This document shows positions 8,987 to 18,176 of a stretch of 64,000 bases of DNA, one piece after another (within the stretch, counting starts at the first letter, position 1; each line of letters starts with the position of its first letter). Position numbers and translations under genes: made by a program. The stretch comes from Roseomonas sp. GC11. Lineage in GTDB: Bacteria; Pseudomonadota; Alphaproteobacteria; Acetobacterales; Acetobacteraceae. The DNA lies in contig NZ_JANFNY010000008.1 of assembly GCF_024437745.1 (NCBI RefSeq), positions 1 to 64,000 on the forward strand. Reading direction: 5' to 3'. Under the pieces are notes generated by a model. It was not told the origin of the DNA, searched no databases, and was given only the letters and a program-made list of their open reading frames with translations.

Positions 8987-10330
8987 ATGCCGTTGCTTGC
9001 CGAGCCCGTCGCCGACGACGCCACCCTGCCGCAGGAGGTGGATGTCGCCATCATCGGTGGCGGCATCGCCGGGGTCACGGCCGCCTATTTCCTCGCCAAG
9101 GCCGGGCAGCGTGTCGCGGTGCTGGAAAAGGGCGTGATCGCCGGGGAGCAATCCAGCCGCAACTGGGGCTGGTGCCGCGTGCAGAACCGTGACGAGCGTG
9201 AAATCCCGCTGATGCTGAAGAGCATGGCGCTGTGGGAGAGCCTGCCAGCCGAGGCGGGCATCGATGTCGGCTTCCGCCGCACCGGGCTGATCTATGCCAC
9301 CAGCAGCCGGCAGGACATGGAGAACTGGCGCACATGGCTGGATATGGCCCGCGCCTACCAGGTCCATAGCCGCCTGCTGACGGCCGAGGAGGCCCGCGCC
9401 ATGACCCCGGGCCATAGCGGCGCGGATCAGTGGATCGGCGGCGTGCATTCCCCGAATGATGGCATGGCAACGCCGAGCCGGGCGGCCCCCGCCATCGCCG
9501 GGGCGGCGCGCGCCCTGGGCGCCACGCTGCATCAGCGCTGCGCGGTGCGCGGGCTGGATATCCAGGGTGGGCGCATCGCCGGTGTCATCACCGAGCGCGG
9601 CACCGTCCGCGCGGGCTCGGTGCTGCTGGCCGGTGGCGCCTGGTCCTCGCTCTTCCTCAAGCGCCATGGCATCGACCTGCCGCAATCCAGCATCCGCTCC
9701 ACCGTCTTCGCCACGGAGCCGGCGGCGGAAGTGACACCGGGCGGCCTCTACACGCCGGAAATCACCATCGGCCGGCGCGAGGATGGCAGCTACATCATCG
9801 CCGCCAGCAACCGCGGCGATATCGAGATCACGCCGCAGGGCATCCGCTACGCGCTCAAATTCTGGCCCACCCTGGTGGCGCGCCGGAAGATGGTGCGCTT
9901 TGCCATCGGCGAGTCGTTCTTCCGGGGGCCGCAGGCGTTGATGCGCCCCTGGCGCATGGACCGGCCCACCATCTTCGAGGCTGATGACATGCGCATCCTC
10001 GACCCGACGCCGAAGGAGAGCATCGTCGCCCCGGCGTTGCGCCAGCTTGGCATCTCCTTCCCGGCCCTCCAGGGCGTGAAGCGGGGGAAGCTGTGGGGCG
10101 GCTGGATCGACTCCACGCCGGACGCCGTGCCCGTCATCTCTTCGGTGCAGGCGATGCCGGGGCTGTTCCTCTCCACCGGCTATAGTGGCCATGGCTTCGG
10201 CATCGGGCCCGGCGCCGGGCATCTGGCGGCCGATCTCATCCTCGGCCGCGCGCCGATCGTCGACCCGACGCCCTTCCGCTATGAGCGACTGGTGGATGGC
10301 TCGCCGATCCAGAAGCCGGGAATGATGTAA
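8987..10330 (+). CDS. FAD-dependent amine/amino-acid oxidoreductase (DAO fold)
   Basis: Predicted soluble flavoenzyme of 447 residues that would oxidise a C-N bond of an amine or amino acid. The N-terminal dinucleotide fold is DVAIIGGGIAGVTAAYFLA, followed by LEKG (the FAD ribose acidic residue) and the SSRNWGWCR stretch typical of the PuuB/sarcosine-oxidase-like branch. The C-terminal FAD segment STGYSGHGFGIGPGAGHLAA is also standard. ATG 8987 has AAGGGAAG upstream and begins at the conserved domain; an upstream in-frame start would add 26 unconserved residues. The gene stands alone, and a repeat element with T-rich hairpins begins 12 bases after the stop. The substrate is not determinable. 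Confidence 0.87.
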   Translation: MPLLAEPVADDATLPQEVDVAIIGGGIAGVTAAYFLAKAGQRVAVLEKGVIAGEQSSRNWGWCRVQNRDEREIPLMLKSMALWESLPAEAGIDVGFRRTGLIYATSSRQDMENWRTWLDMARAYQVHSRLLTAEEARAMTPGHSGADQWIGGVHSPNDGMATPSRAAPAIAGAARALGATLHQRCAVRGLDIQGGRIAGVITERGTVRAGSVLLAGGAWSSLFLKRHGIDLPQSSIRSTVFATEPAAEVTPGGLYTPEITIGRREDGSYIIAASNRGDIEITPQGIRYALKFWPTLVARRKMVRFAIGESFFRGPQALMRPWRMDRPTIFEADDMRILDPTPKESIVAPALRQLGISFPALQGVKRGKLWGGWIDSTPDAVPVISSVQAMPGLFLSTGYSGHGFGIGPGAGHLAADLILGRAPIVDPTPFRYERLVDGSPIQKPGMM

Positions 10331-10341
10331 AAACAAGAAAG

Positions 10342-10456
10342 GGTTCTTTTTTGTAAAAAAGAACCAAAAAACTTTTCTCAGTTTGGTGTCCCGCCTCAGG
10401 CCGTGGGGCGCCAAACTGAAAGAGTCTTTTTGCTTCTTTTTCTTCAGAAAAAGAAG
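10342..10456 (-). repeat. A/T-hairpin dispersed repeat, copy 1 (inverted)
   Basis: About 115 bases with three nested structures: a perfect 11-bp stem at 10342-10365 (GGTTC plus six T), a central GC-rich inverted repeat at 10379-10418 (CAGTTTGG paired with CCAAACTG), and a perfect 11-bp stem at 10433-10456 (CTTCTTTTTCT paired with its complement). It fills the gap between two convergent genes and would terminate both. Copies 2 and 3 lie at 45644 and 58974 in the opposite orientation, with near-identical hairpin arms. Confidence 0.88.
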
Positions 10457-10457
10457 A

Positions 10458-11429
10458 TTAGACCCTTCTGGTCTGCGAGGGCATCTCGCCAAACCGTGCC
10501 CGGTATTCCTGGCTGAAGCGCCCGGGATGGCCGAAGCCGCAGGCAGCGGCCACCTCGGCCACACTGCCTCCCTCGCCGCACCGGAGTTTCTCCCGCGCCA
10601 TGTCCAGCCGCACCTGCCGCAGATAGCGGATGGGGCTGGTTTCCCGGAAACGCGCGAAGCCCTCCAGCAGGGTCCGCACCGGCACGCCCGCGGCGGTGGC
10701 GATGCGCTGGAGGTCGAGTTCTTCCGTGGCATGGGCGTGGATGAAGCGTTCCGCCCGCACCACCATGGCCGGTGCGGCTCCACGGGCCGGGGGGGCCTCC
10801 ACCGCGCGGCGAGGCAGGCCGGCCAGCAACAGGCTGATGAGCAGTTGCTCATACTCCGCCCCGATACGTGGCTGGTCGCGGGCCAGTTCCGCCAGTCCCT
10901 CCTCCTGCATCAGCAGGCGCAGCAGGCCGAGGGCAGGGGCCAGGGCCGGGCGTGCCAGGTCGATCTGCGGCGCCAGGGCCAGGGTGCCCTCGCCATGGTG
11001 GCGCGCCAGGGCCGCACGATCGAGGCGGACAAAGAACTGCTCGCAATCGGCGGAGAAGCTGGCCTCGAAGCTCTGGCCGGGGGCGCAGGCGAAACCGTGG
11101 CGCTCATCCAGGCGGATCTCGTCACCGCCGCGCAGCCGCACGACGCCACTCCCCCGCGGGCAGAGGATGAGGAGGTGATAGCCCGCCATTTCGGGCACCC
11201 GCACCCCCATGGCGCCCCCGTAGCGCAGCGCCCCGAAGCCCAGCCCGGCCATGCGGACGAAGCTCATGCGGGAAACGCCATCCTGCGCCACGCCCTGCGG
11301 CAGCAGGTGGTGGGGCGCCAGGACGCGCGTGATGCGCTCCCGCGTCTCGTCCAGGTCGTGCGATTCGAAATAGCGCCAGGCGCGCAGCAGGGGCGCGGGG
11401 GCAAGCGTGCTCGCCAGGGGCGTCGCCAT
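10458..11429 (-). CDS. AraC-family transcriptional regulator
   Basis: DNA-binding regulator, about 323 residues. The C-terminal third carries two helix-turn-helix units (DLQRIATAAGVPVRTLLEGF, then VAEVAAACGFGHPGRFSQEYRARFGEMPS). The N-terminal part fits the cupin-like sensor domain of the FeaR/AraC_binding_2 kind. ATG 11429 is preferred; an upstream ATG would add 14 basic residues. It is divergent from the Liv-type transporter, cupin and hydroxylase operon, so it probably controls that operon in response to its substrate. The 202-base gap between them would hold the operator. Confidence 0.88.
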   Translation of the reverse strand: MATPLASTLAPAPLLRAWRYFESHDLDETRERITRVLAPHHLLPQGVAQDGVSRMSFVRMAGLGFGALRYGGAMGVRVPEMAGYHLLILCPRGSGVVRLRGGDEIRLDERHGFACAPGQSFEASFSADCEQFFVRLDRAALARHHGEGTLALAPQIDLARPALAPALGLLRLLMQEEGLAELARDQPRIGAEYEQLLISLLLAGLPRRAVEAPPARGAAPAMVVRAERFIHAHATEELDLQRIATAAGVPVRTLLEGFARFRETSPIRYLRQVRLDMAREKLRCGEGGSVAEVAAACGFGHPGRFSQEYRARFGEMPSQTRRV

Positions 11430-11631
11430 CGTGCGGGGCCTCGTCCATGCGTCGTGTCTTTTATTCCGCACAGCTTATGCAAGTGGCACGCCATGGCCAG
11501 CCCTATCCGCCGGCGGCGGGTGGGCGGCGCCCTGTCCGGTTTCCGCAACAAATTGCGCCGGCATGGCGGAAGGCCCTTGCCGGCCTGCCTGCCCCACCGG
11601 CCCAATGCGGCAACGGAGAGGGACTTCACGC
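11430..11631. promoter_or_regulatory. Divergent control region araC-type / liv operon
   Basis: This 202-base gap separates the AraC-like regulator from the binding-protein gene. It contains a short inverted repeat, CGCAA-CAAA-TTGCG, at 11544-11557, and a GGAGAGGGA ribosome site before 11632. No convincing promoter hexamers were found. Confidence 0.35.
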
Positions 11632-12810
11632 ATGCTCAGACGAACCGTCCTCGGTGCCGCCGCCCTGCCGCTGCTCGGTGGGCTGGCGCGCCCCGCCCTG
11701 GCGCAGAACGCCCCGGTCAAGGTTGCCTTTCTCGGCACCCTGTCCGGGCCGGCCGCCAGCCTCGGCAACCAGCTGCGCGATGGCTGGCTGACCGGTGTGA
11801 AGCACCTGGAAGGCAGGCTCGGCGGCCGCCCCGTCGAGACCCTGGTGCTCGATGACGAGCTGAAGCCCGATGTGGCCCTGACGAAGATCCGCGCCGCGCT
11901 GGAGCGGGACAAGGTGGATTTCGTCGTTGGCGTGGTGTTCAGCAACATGCTCCAGGCGATCTTCCGCCCGGTGACGGAGAGCGAGACCGTCCTGATCACC
12001 ACCAATGCCGGGCCTTCGACCTATGCCGGGCGCGGCTGCAACCCCTTCATGTTCACCACCGCCTACCAGAACGACCAGCCGCACGCGACCATGGGGCAGG
12101 TGGCGCAGGAGGAGGGCTACAAGCGCGTCTTCATCCTCGTTCCCAACTACCAGGCGGGCAAGGACGCCGTGAACGGCTTCAAGAGCCGCTTCAAGGGCGA
12201 GGTGGTGGACGAGGTCTATGTCCCGCTCAACCAGCTCGACTTCTCGGCCGAGGTGGCGCGCATCGCGGCGTTGAAGCCGGATGCCATCTTCACCTTCATG
12301 CCCGGCGGGCTCGGGGTGAATCTGGTGCGGCAATACCGGCAGGCGGGGCTGGCCAATATCCCCTTCCTCTCCACCTTCACGGTGGACGAGGCGACGCTGC
12401 CGGCACAGCAGGATGCGGCGCTGGGCTTCTTCACCGCCGCCACCTGGGCGCCGGACTTCCCGGGCGAGGCCAGCCAGCGTTTCGTGCGTGATTTCGAAGC
12501 GGCCTATAACTACGTCCCCGGCAATTACGCCGCGCAATCCTATGACGCCGCGCTGCTGATCGACTCCGCCCTGAAGGCCACGGGTGGCCGCACCAGCGAC
12601 AAGCCCGCCCTGCGCGCCGCGCTGGAAAAGGCGGATTTCCCCTCCCTGCGCGGGCGCTTCGCCTTCGGCCGCAACCACTATCCGGTGCAGGATTTCTGGC
12701 TCTGCAAGGTGGTGAAGCGTCCGGACGGGAAATTCGCCACGGCAACGGTGCGCAAGGTGCTGGAGAACGACACCGATCCCTATGCCGGCGAATGCCGGTT
12801 CCGCGGGTGA
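11632..12810 (+). CDS. Periplasmic binding protein of a branched-chain amino acid (Liv)-type ABC transporter
   Basis: Secreted substrate-binding protein of 392 residues, Peripla_BP_6 type. The signal peptide runs to about residue 25 (RRTVLGAAALPLLGGLARPALAQ). The mature protein opens with VKVAFLGTLSGPAASLGNQLRDG, the usual pattern. In the middle is FMFTTAYQNDQPHATMGQ, typical of members that bind aromatic or organic acids as well as amino acids. Start ATG 11632 has GGAGAGGGA upstream. It heads a five-gene transporter operon joined by short overlaps. Because a FAD hydroxylase and a cupin follow, an aromatic or organic acid is a more likely substrate than leucine; this is inference. Confidence 0.9.
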   Translation: MLRRTVLGAAALPLLGGLARPALAQNAPVKVAFLGTLSGPAASLGNQLRDGWLTGVKHLEGRLGGRPVETLVLDDELKPDVALTKIRAALERDKVDFVVGVVFSNMLQAIFRPVTESETVLITTNAGPSTYAGRGCNPFMFTTAYQNDQPHATMGQVAQEEGYKRVFILVPNYQAGKDAVNGFKSRFKGEVVDEVYVPLNQLDFSAEVARIAALKPDAIFTFMPGGLGVNLVRQYRQAGLANIPFLSTFTVDEATLPAQQDAALGFFTAATWAPDFPGEASQRFVRDFEAAYNYVPGNYAAQSYDAALLIDSALKATGGRTSDKPALRAALEKADFPSLRGRFAFGRNHYPVQDFWLCKVVKRPDGKFATATVRKVLENDTDPYAGECRFRG

Positions 12811-13727
12811 TGTCCGGCCTCTTCCTGGTCCAGCTGCTGAATGGCGTGCAACTCGGCGTGCTGCTTTTCCTGGTGGCCGCCGGGCTGACGCTGGTCTTCG
12901 GCGTCATGCACTTCATCAACCTGGCGCATGGCGTGCAGTACATGCTGGGCGCCTATCTCGCCGCCTCGCTCGGCATCTGGACGGGCAGCTTCTGGCTCGG
13001 CCTGCTGCTGGCGCTGCCACTCTCGCTGGCGGCGGGGCTGCTGCTGGAATTCCTCGTCTTCCGCCATCTCTATGACCGTGACCATCTGAGCCAGGTGCTG
13101 GCCACCTTCGGCGTCATCCTCTTCCTGGACGAGGCGGTGCGCGCCCTCTGGGGCAGCGCGCCGCTGCCGGTGCCGCAGCCAGAGGGGCTGGGCAGCATCG
13201 TGCTGATGCCGGGGCTGCTCTACCCGGTCTACCGGCTGGTCATCATCGGCGCCGGGCTGGGGGTGGGGCTGCTGCTGTGGCTGCTGGTGGAGCGCACGCG
13301 CATGGGCATGCTGGTGCGCGCCGGGGCGAGCAATGCGCCGATGGTCTCGGCGCTTGGCGTCGATATCCGCCGCCTCTTCACCATCGTCTTTGGCTTCGGG
13401 GCGATGCTGGCGGGCTTTGGCGGCGCGCTGGCCGGGCCGGTCTTCGCCGTGGTGCCGCGAATGGGGGATACGGTGCTGATCCTCGCCTTCGTCGTCATCG
13501 TCATCGGTGGCATCGGCTCCATCCGGGGCGCTTTCCTGGCGGCTTTGCTGGTCGGGCTGGTCGATACGCTGGGCAAGGCCATGCTGCCGGACTTGCTGCG
13601 GCTGGTGCTTGATGCCGCCCCGGCGCGGCAGGCGGGGGCGGCGCTGGCCTCCATGCTGGTCTATCTGCTGATGGCGGGCATCCTCGCCTTCCGCCCGGCC
13701 GGCCTGTTCGGGGGCGTGCGGGCATGA
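12810..13727 (+). CDS. LivH-type permease
   Basis: Inner-membrane permease of 305 residues with about eight hydrophobic helices. It carries the usual GLTLVFGVMHFINLAHG near the N-terminus and the EAA-like GIGSIRGAFLAALLVGLVD loop near the C-terminus that contacts the ATPases. The ATG at 12810 shares one base with the stop of the binding-protein gene. It pairs with the LivM-type permease that follows. Confidence 0.92.
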   Translation: MSGLFLVQLLNGVQLGVLLFLVAAGLTLVFGVMHFINLAHGVQYMLGAYLAASLGIWTGSFWLGLLLALPLSLAAGLLLEFLVFRHLYDRDHLSQVLATFGVILFLDEAVRALWGSAPLPVPQPEGLGSIVLMPGLLYPVYRLVIIGAGLGVGLLLWLLVERTRMGMLVRAGASNAPMVSALGVDIRRLFTIVFGFGAMLAGFGGALAGPVFAVVPRMGDTVLILAFVVIVIGGIGSIRGAFLAALLVGLVDTLGKAMLPDLLRLVLDAAPARQAGAALASMLVYLLMAGILAFRPAGLFGGVRA

Positions 13728-14692
13728 CCGCCCTGCTGCGCCGGCAGGCGCTGCCGCTCGCCCTGCTGCTGGCGCTGGCCCTGGTGCCGGTGCTCGGCGT
13801 GCAGGATGGCTTCTCGCTCGGGCTGCTGGCACGGGCGATGATCCTGGGCATCGCTGCCACCAGCCTCTCGCTGCTGGTCGGCGGCGCGGGGCTGGCCAGC
13901 CTGGGCCATGCGGCGGCACTCGGCATCGGCGCCTATGCCGTGGCCACGCTCGACCTGCTTGGCATCACGGAGGGCGCCGTCGTCTTCCCCGCCGCCATCC
14001 TGGCGGCTGCCCTTTATGCGCTGCTGACGGGCCTTGTCTCGCTGCGCACAGGGGGCGTGCATTTCATCATGATCACCCTGGCCTTCGGGCAGATGGTCTA
14101 TTTCGCCACCTCCTCGCTCTCCGCCCTGGGCGGGGATGATGGCTATACCCTCTATGGCCGCACGGAATTCCTGGGCGCGCGGCTGCTGGAGGGGCGGCTG
14201 CCCTTCCATTACCTCTGCCTGGGGCTGGCCGCCGCCACCTGGCTGTTCTGCTCCATGCTGCTGGAGAGCCGCTTCGGCCGGGTGCTGCGCGCGGCGAAGG
14301 AAGAGCCGATGCGGGTGCGCGCGCTCGGCCTGTCCCCTTACCCGTATCGCCTTGTGGCCATGACCATCGCCGGGGCGCTGGCCGGGCTGGCCGGGGCGCT
14401 GATGGCGAATGCCATGGAATTCGTCTCTCCGGCGATACTCTCCTGGCCGCGTTCGGCGGACCTCCTGTTCATGGTGATCCTGGGCGGGGTGGGGCATCTG
14501 CATGGCGCCCTGCTCGGTGCCCTGGCACTGGTGCTGGCGGAGGAGGTGCTCTCCCATCTCTGGGACCACTGGCGGCTGCTCTTCGGCCCGCTGCTGATCC
14601 TGGCGGTGATCTTCCTGCGCGGCGGGCTGGCGGGGCTGCCGGCGCTGCTCGCCCAGAAGCTTGTCCAGACTCTGGACCGGAGGGCACGGTGA
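13724..14692 (+). CDS. LivM-type permease
   Basis: Second inner-membrane permease of the transporter, 322 residues. Characteristic stretches are GGAGLASLGHAAALGIGAYA and GGVHFIMITLAFGQM, with about nine helices. The gene overlaps livH by 4 bases (ATGA). It has no fused ATPase, unlike some LivM-LivG fusions. Together with the LivH-like protein it forms the channel. Confidence 0.92.
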   Translation: MTALLRRQALPLALLLALALVPVLGVQDGFSLGLLARAMILGIAATSLSLLVGGAGLASLGHAAALGIGAYAVATLDLLGITEGAVVFPAAILAAALYALLTGLVSLRTGGVHFIMITLAFGQMVYFATSSLSALGGDDGYTLYGRTEFLGARLLEGRLPFHYLCLGLAAATWLFCSMLLESRFGRVLRAAKEEPMRVRALGLSPYPYRLVAMTIAGALAGLAGALMANAMEFVSPAILSWPRSADLLFMVILGGVGHLHGALLGALALVLAEEVLSHLWDHWRLLFGPLLILAVIFLRGGLAGLPALLAQKLVQTLDRRAR

Positions 14693-15440
14693 TGGCGCCC
14701 CTCCTCGAACTGCGCGGCCTGAGCAAGAGCTTCGGCGCCCTGGCGGTGACGCGCGGCGTCTCGCTGGCGGTGGCACCGGGCGAGATCCATGCGGTGATCG
14801 GCCCCAATGGCGCGGGCAAGACGACGCTGATCCACCAGATCAGCGGCACGCTGCGCCCTGATGCCGGGCAGGTGCTGTTCCGCGGCCAGGATGTGACGGC
14901 GCTGGACCTGCCGGCGCGGGCGCGGCTCGGCTTGGCGCGCAGCTTCCAGATCACCTGCATCATCCCCGGCTTTACCGCCCTGGCCAATGTGGCGCTGGCG
15001 GTGCAGGCGCGCAGCGGCTCCTCTTTCCGCTTCTTCCGCCGCGCCGAGGCGGAGGAGGCACTGAACGCCCCCGCCCGCGCGGCGCTGGAACGCGTCGGCC
15101 TCGGCCATCGCGCCGGGGCGGTGGCGGGCACGCTCTCGCATGGCGAGAAGCGGCAGCTGGAACTGGCTATCGCGCTCGCCTCCGCCCCCAGCCTGCTGCT
15201 GCTGGACGAGCCATTGGCCGGGGCCGGGCCGGAGGAGACGGCGCGCCTCGTCGCGCTGCTGCGCGCCCTGCGCGGCGATTACGCCATCCTGCTGGTCGAG
15301 CACGACATGCAGGCCGTCTTCGCCCTGGCGGACCGCATTTCCGTGCTGGTCTATGGTCAGCTCATCGCCAGCGGCACGCCGGAGGAGATCCGTGCCCATC
15401 CCGAGGTGCGCGCCGCCTATCTCGGCGAGGACGAGCTGGC

Positions 15441-15444
<4 letters not shown>
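14692..15444 (+). CDS. LivG-type ABC ATPase
   Basis: ATP-hydrolysing subunit, 250 residues. Walker A GPNGAGKT is at 37-44, the signature is the variant LSHGEKRQLELAIAL usual for LivG, Walker B is LLLLDEPLAG and the switch is VEHDMQAVF. The start is taken as ATG 14692 with GGAGGG about 8 bases upstream; a GTG one codon earlier (14689) is also possible. It overlaps the preceding permease gene by one base. Confidence 0.92.
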
Positions 15445-16139
<695 letters not shown>

Positions 16140-16157
16140 GACAAGGGAGACAACGCG

Positions 16158-16607
16158 ATGACGATACCGGTCAATGACGCGGGCATTACCCCCGCCGGGG
16201 AAGGCATTGGCGGGGTGGTCTGGAACATCCTGGGCCAGACCTACAAGCCGGTGCAGCATACCGAGCATTCCTTCGCCTTCGACACGCTCTTCCCCCCCGG
16301 CACCTTCGTGCCGCCGCATGCGCATCCGGACCAGGACGAGTTCATCCGCGTGCTGGAGGGCGAGTTCGACATCTGGCTGAACGGCTCGGAGGCCAAGGCG
16401 AAGGCGGGGGACCTGATCCGCATGCCGATGGGCTCGCAGCACGGCATCTTCAACCGCTCCGCCCTGCCGGTGCGCGCCCTGTTCTGGGTGGCGCCGTCGC
16501 GGCAGCTCTACACGCTGTTCACGCGCCTGCACAACCTGGCCGACCCGGCCGAGGTCGTGCGCGTCGCCGCCGAGCACAATATCCACTTCCTGCCGCCGCC
16601 GGCCTGA
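16158..16607 (+). CDS. Cupin-domain protein
   Basis: Small beta-barrel protein of 149 residues. The metal-binding cupin motif 1 is HAHPDQDEFIRVLEGE (about 52-67), and motif 2 includes PMGSQHGIFNRS, so two His plus Glu and a second-motif His are present. Such proteins may be dioxygenases, isomerases or sensors. It follows the Liv-type ATPase gene by 18 bases and precedes a FAD hydroxylase, so it probably acts on the transported compound or a breakdown product. Confidence 0.8.
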   Translation: MTIPVNDAGITPAGEGIGGVVWNILGQTYKPVQHTEHSFAFDTLFPPGTFVPPHAHPDQDEFIRVLEGEFDIWLNGSEAKAKAGDLIRMPMGSQHGIFNRSALPVRALFWVAPSRQLYTLFTRLHNLADPAEVVRVAAEHNIHFLPPPA

Positions 16608-16664
16608 GCTGCCAGCCTGGGCCGCCAGGCCTGGGCCGCCAGCCTGGGCCGCCAGCCTGGGCCG
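16608..16664. repeat. Short tandem repeat, 13-14 bp unit
   Basis: Four near-perfect copies of a CCGCCAGCCTGGG-like unit directly follow the cupin stop codon. The second copy has one extra G. No function is visible; the repeat separates the cupin gene from the next gene in the operon. Confidence 0.75.
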
Positions 16665-16775
16665 GGGGGGGGCATGCCGGGCGTGGCCTCCCGCCCGGTT
16701 GTCCCGCCTGCCTTCCCCCGTGTTCCGAGCCCGTTTTTCCGGTGAGGCCATCCTGCCTGCCAGGGAGATGTGACC

Positions 16776-18008
16776 ATGCGTGTCCTGATCGCCGGGGGAG
16801 GCATTGGCGGCCTGACCCTGGCCCTGATGCTGCACCAGCGCGGCATCGGCTGCGCTCTCTTCGAGGCCGCGGCCGAGGTGCGGCCGCTTGGCGTCGGCAT
16901 CAACGCCCTGCCGCACTGCATCCGCGAACTGGCGGCGCTGGGTCTGCTGCCGCAGCTGGATGCCATCGGCATCCGCACCCGCCGGCTGACCTATGCCAAC
17001 CATCTTGGCCAGACCATCTGGTCCGAGCCGCGCGGGATGCATGGCGGGCACGATGTGCCGCAATTCTCCATCCATCGCGGCCGCTTGCAGGCGATGCTGT
17101 GGGAGGAGGCCGCGCGGCGCCTGGGCAGGGAGGCGATCCGGCCCGGCCAGCGCCTCACCGCCGTCACGCAGGAGGGCGAGGCTGTGACCGTCCGCCTCAC
17201 CGCCGCCGATGGCACGGAAAGCCTGGAGCGCGGGGACGTGCTGGTCGGCGCCGATGGCATCCATTCGGCGCTGCGTGCCCTGCTGCATCCGCAGGACCCT
17301 GGCATCCGCTGGAACGGCATCCAGATGTGGCGCGGCGCGGTGGAGTGGCCCGCCTTCGAGGGCGGGGATGCCATGGTGGTGGCGGGGGATGGGGTGGCCA
17401 AGCTCGTGCTCTACCCCATCGCGCCGGGGCTGACGCCGGAGACGCGGCTGACCAACTGGGTGATCTATGCCCGCACCGCAGAACCCGGCGCCCCTCTGCC
17501 GGCGCGCGAAAGCTGGTCCCGCCGCGGGCGCTACGAGGATTTCGCGGCCTTCGCCGGCCGCCTGAACCTGCCCTTCATCGCGGTGGAGGCGCTGATCCGC
17601 GCCACGCCGGATATTTTTGAGTATCCGATGTGCGACCGCGACCCGCTGCCCTTCTGGACCCAGGGGCGCGTCACCCTGCTCGGCGACGCGGCGCATGCGA
17701 TGTATCCGGTGGGTTCCAATGGCGCCTCCCAGGCCATCCTGGATGCGCGCTGCCTGGCTGACCTGCTGGAGCGCCACCCGGCGCCCGAGGCCCTGGCGCG
17801 CTACGAGGCGGAGCGCCTGCCGGCCACGGCGGCCATCATCCGCTCCAACCGCACCGGCGGGCCGGAACGGGTGATCGACCTGCTGGCCGAACGCGCCCCG
17901 GCGGGCTTCACGCGGCTGGAGGATGTGATCGACCCGCGCGAGGTGGCGGAGGTGGCGCAGGGCTATGCCCGGCTGGCCGGCTTCGCCGTGGCGTCCTCCC
18001 CCGGCTGA
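16776..18008 (+). CDS. FAD-dependent monooxygenase, aromatic hydroxylase family
   Basis: Group A flavin monooxygenase of 410 residues (UbiH/salicylate-hydroxylase fold). Visible motifs are the N-terminal GGGIGGLTLALMLHQRG, the middle LVGADGIHSALR (the DG motif that binds FAD and NADPH), and VTLLGDAAHAMYPVGSNGASQAILDA (the GD motif). It should insert one oxygen atom into an aromatic ring using NAD(P)H. ATG 16776 has AGGGAG about 8 bases upstream; a GTG two codons earlier is less likely. As the last gene of the AraC-controlled transporter cluster it is probably the first catabolic step for the imported compound. The substrate is unknown. Confidence 0.87.
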   Translation: MRVLIAGGGIGGLTLALMLHQRGIGCALFEAAAEVRPLGVGINALPHCIRELAALGLLPQLDAIGIRTRRLTYANHLGQTIWSEPRGMHGGHDVPQFSIHRGRLQAMLWEEAARRLGREAIRPGQRLTAVTQEGEAVTVRLTAADGTESLERGDVLVGADGIHSALRALLHPQDPGIRWNGIQMWRGAVEWPAFEGGDAMVVAGDGVAKLVLYPIAPGLTPETRLTNWVIYARTAEPGAPLPARESWSRRGRYEDFAAFAGRLNLPFIAVEALIRATPDIFEYPMCDRDPLPFWTQGRVTLLGDAAHAMYPVGSNGASQAILDARCLADLLERHPAPEALARYEAERLPATAAIIRSNRTGGPERVIDLLAERAPAGFTRLEDVIDPREVAEVAQGYARLAGFAVASSPG

Positions 18009-18176
18009 GAGGCAGCGGGGGGAAGGAGGGGGCAGGAAGGAGAGGACGGGGAGGGAAGAGAAGGGCCCTGGCCAGCGGCGCCCGCGCCGCCTAATCCTGG
18101 CCCGATGGCAAGGCACGCCCCGCCGCCCCCGTGGCGCGCCTTGCGGCTTCCTGCCTCGAAAGGCCCGTTCTCCGCC

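Noticed and set aside
18009-18176. 168-base gap between the FAD hydroxylase and the peptide-type binding protein
   Set aside because: A purine-rich stretch follows the stop codon, but no promoter, hairpin or small gene could be supported.
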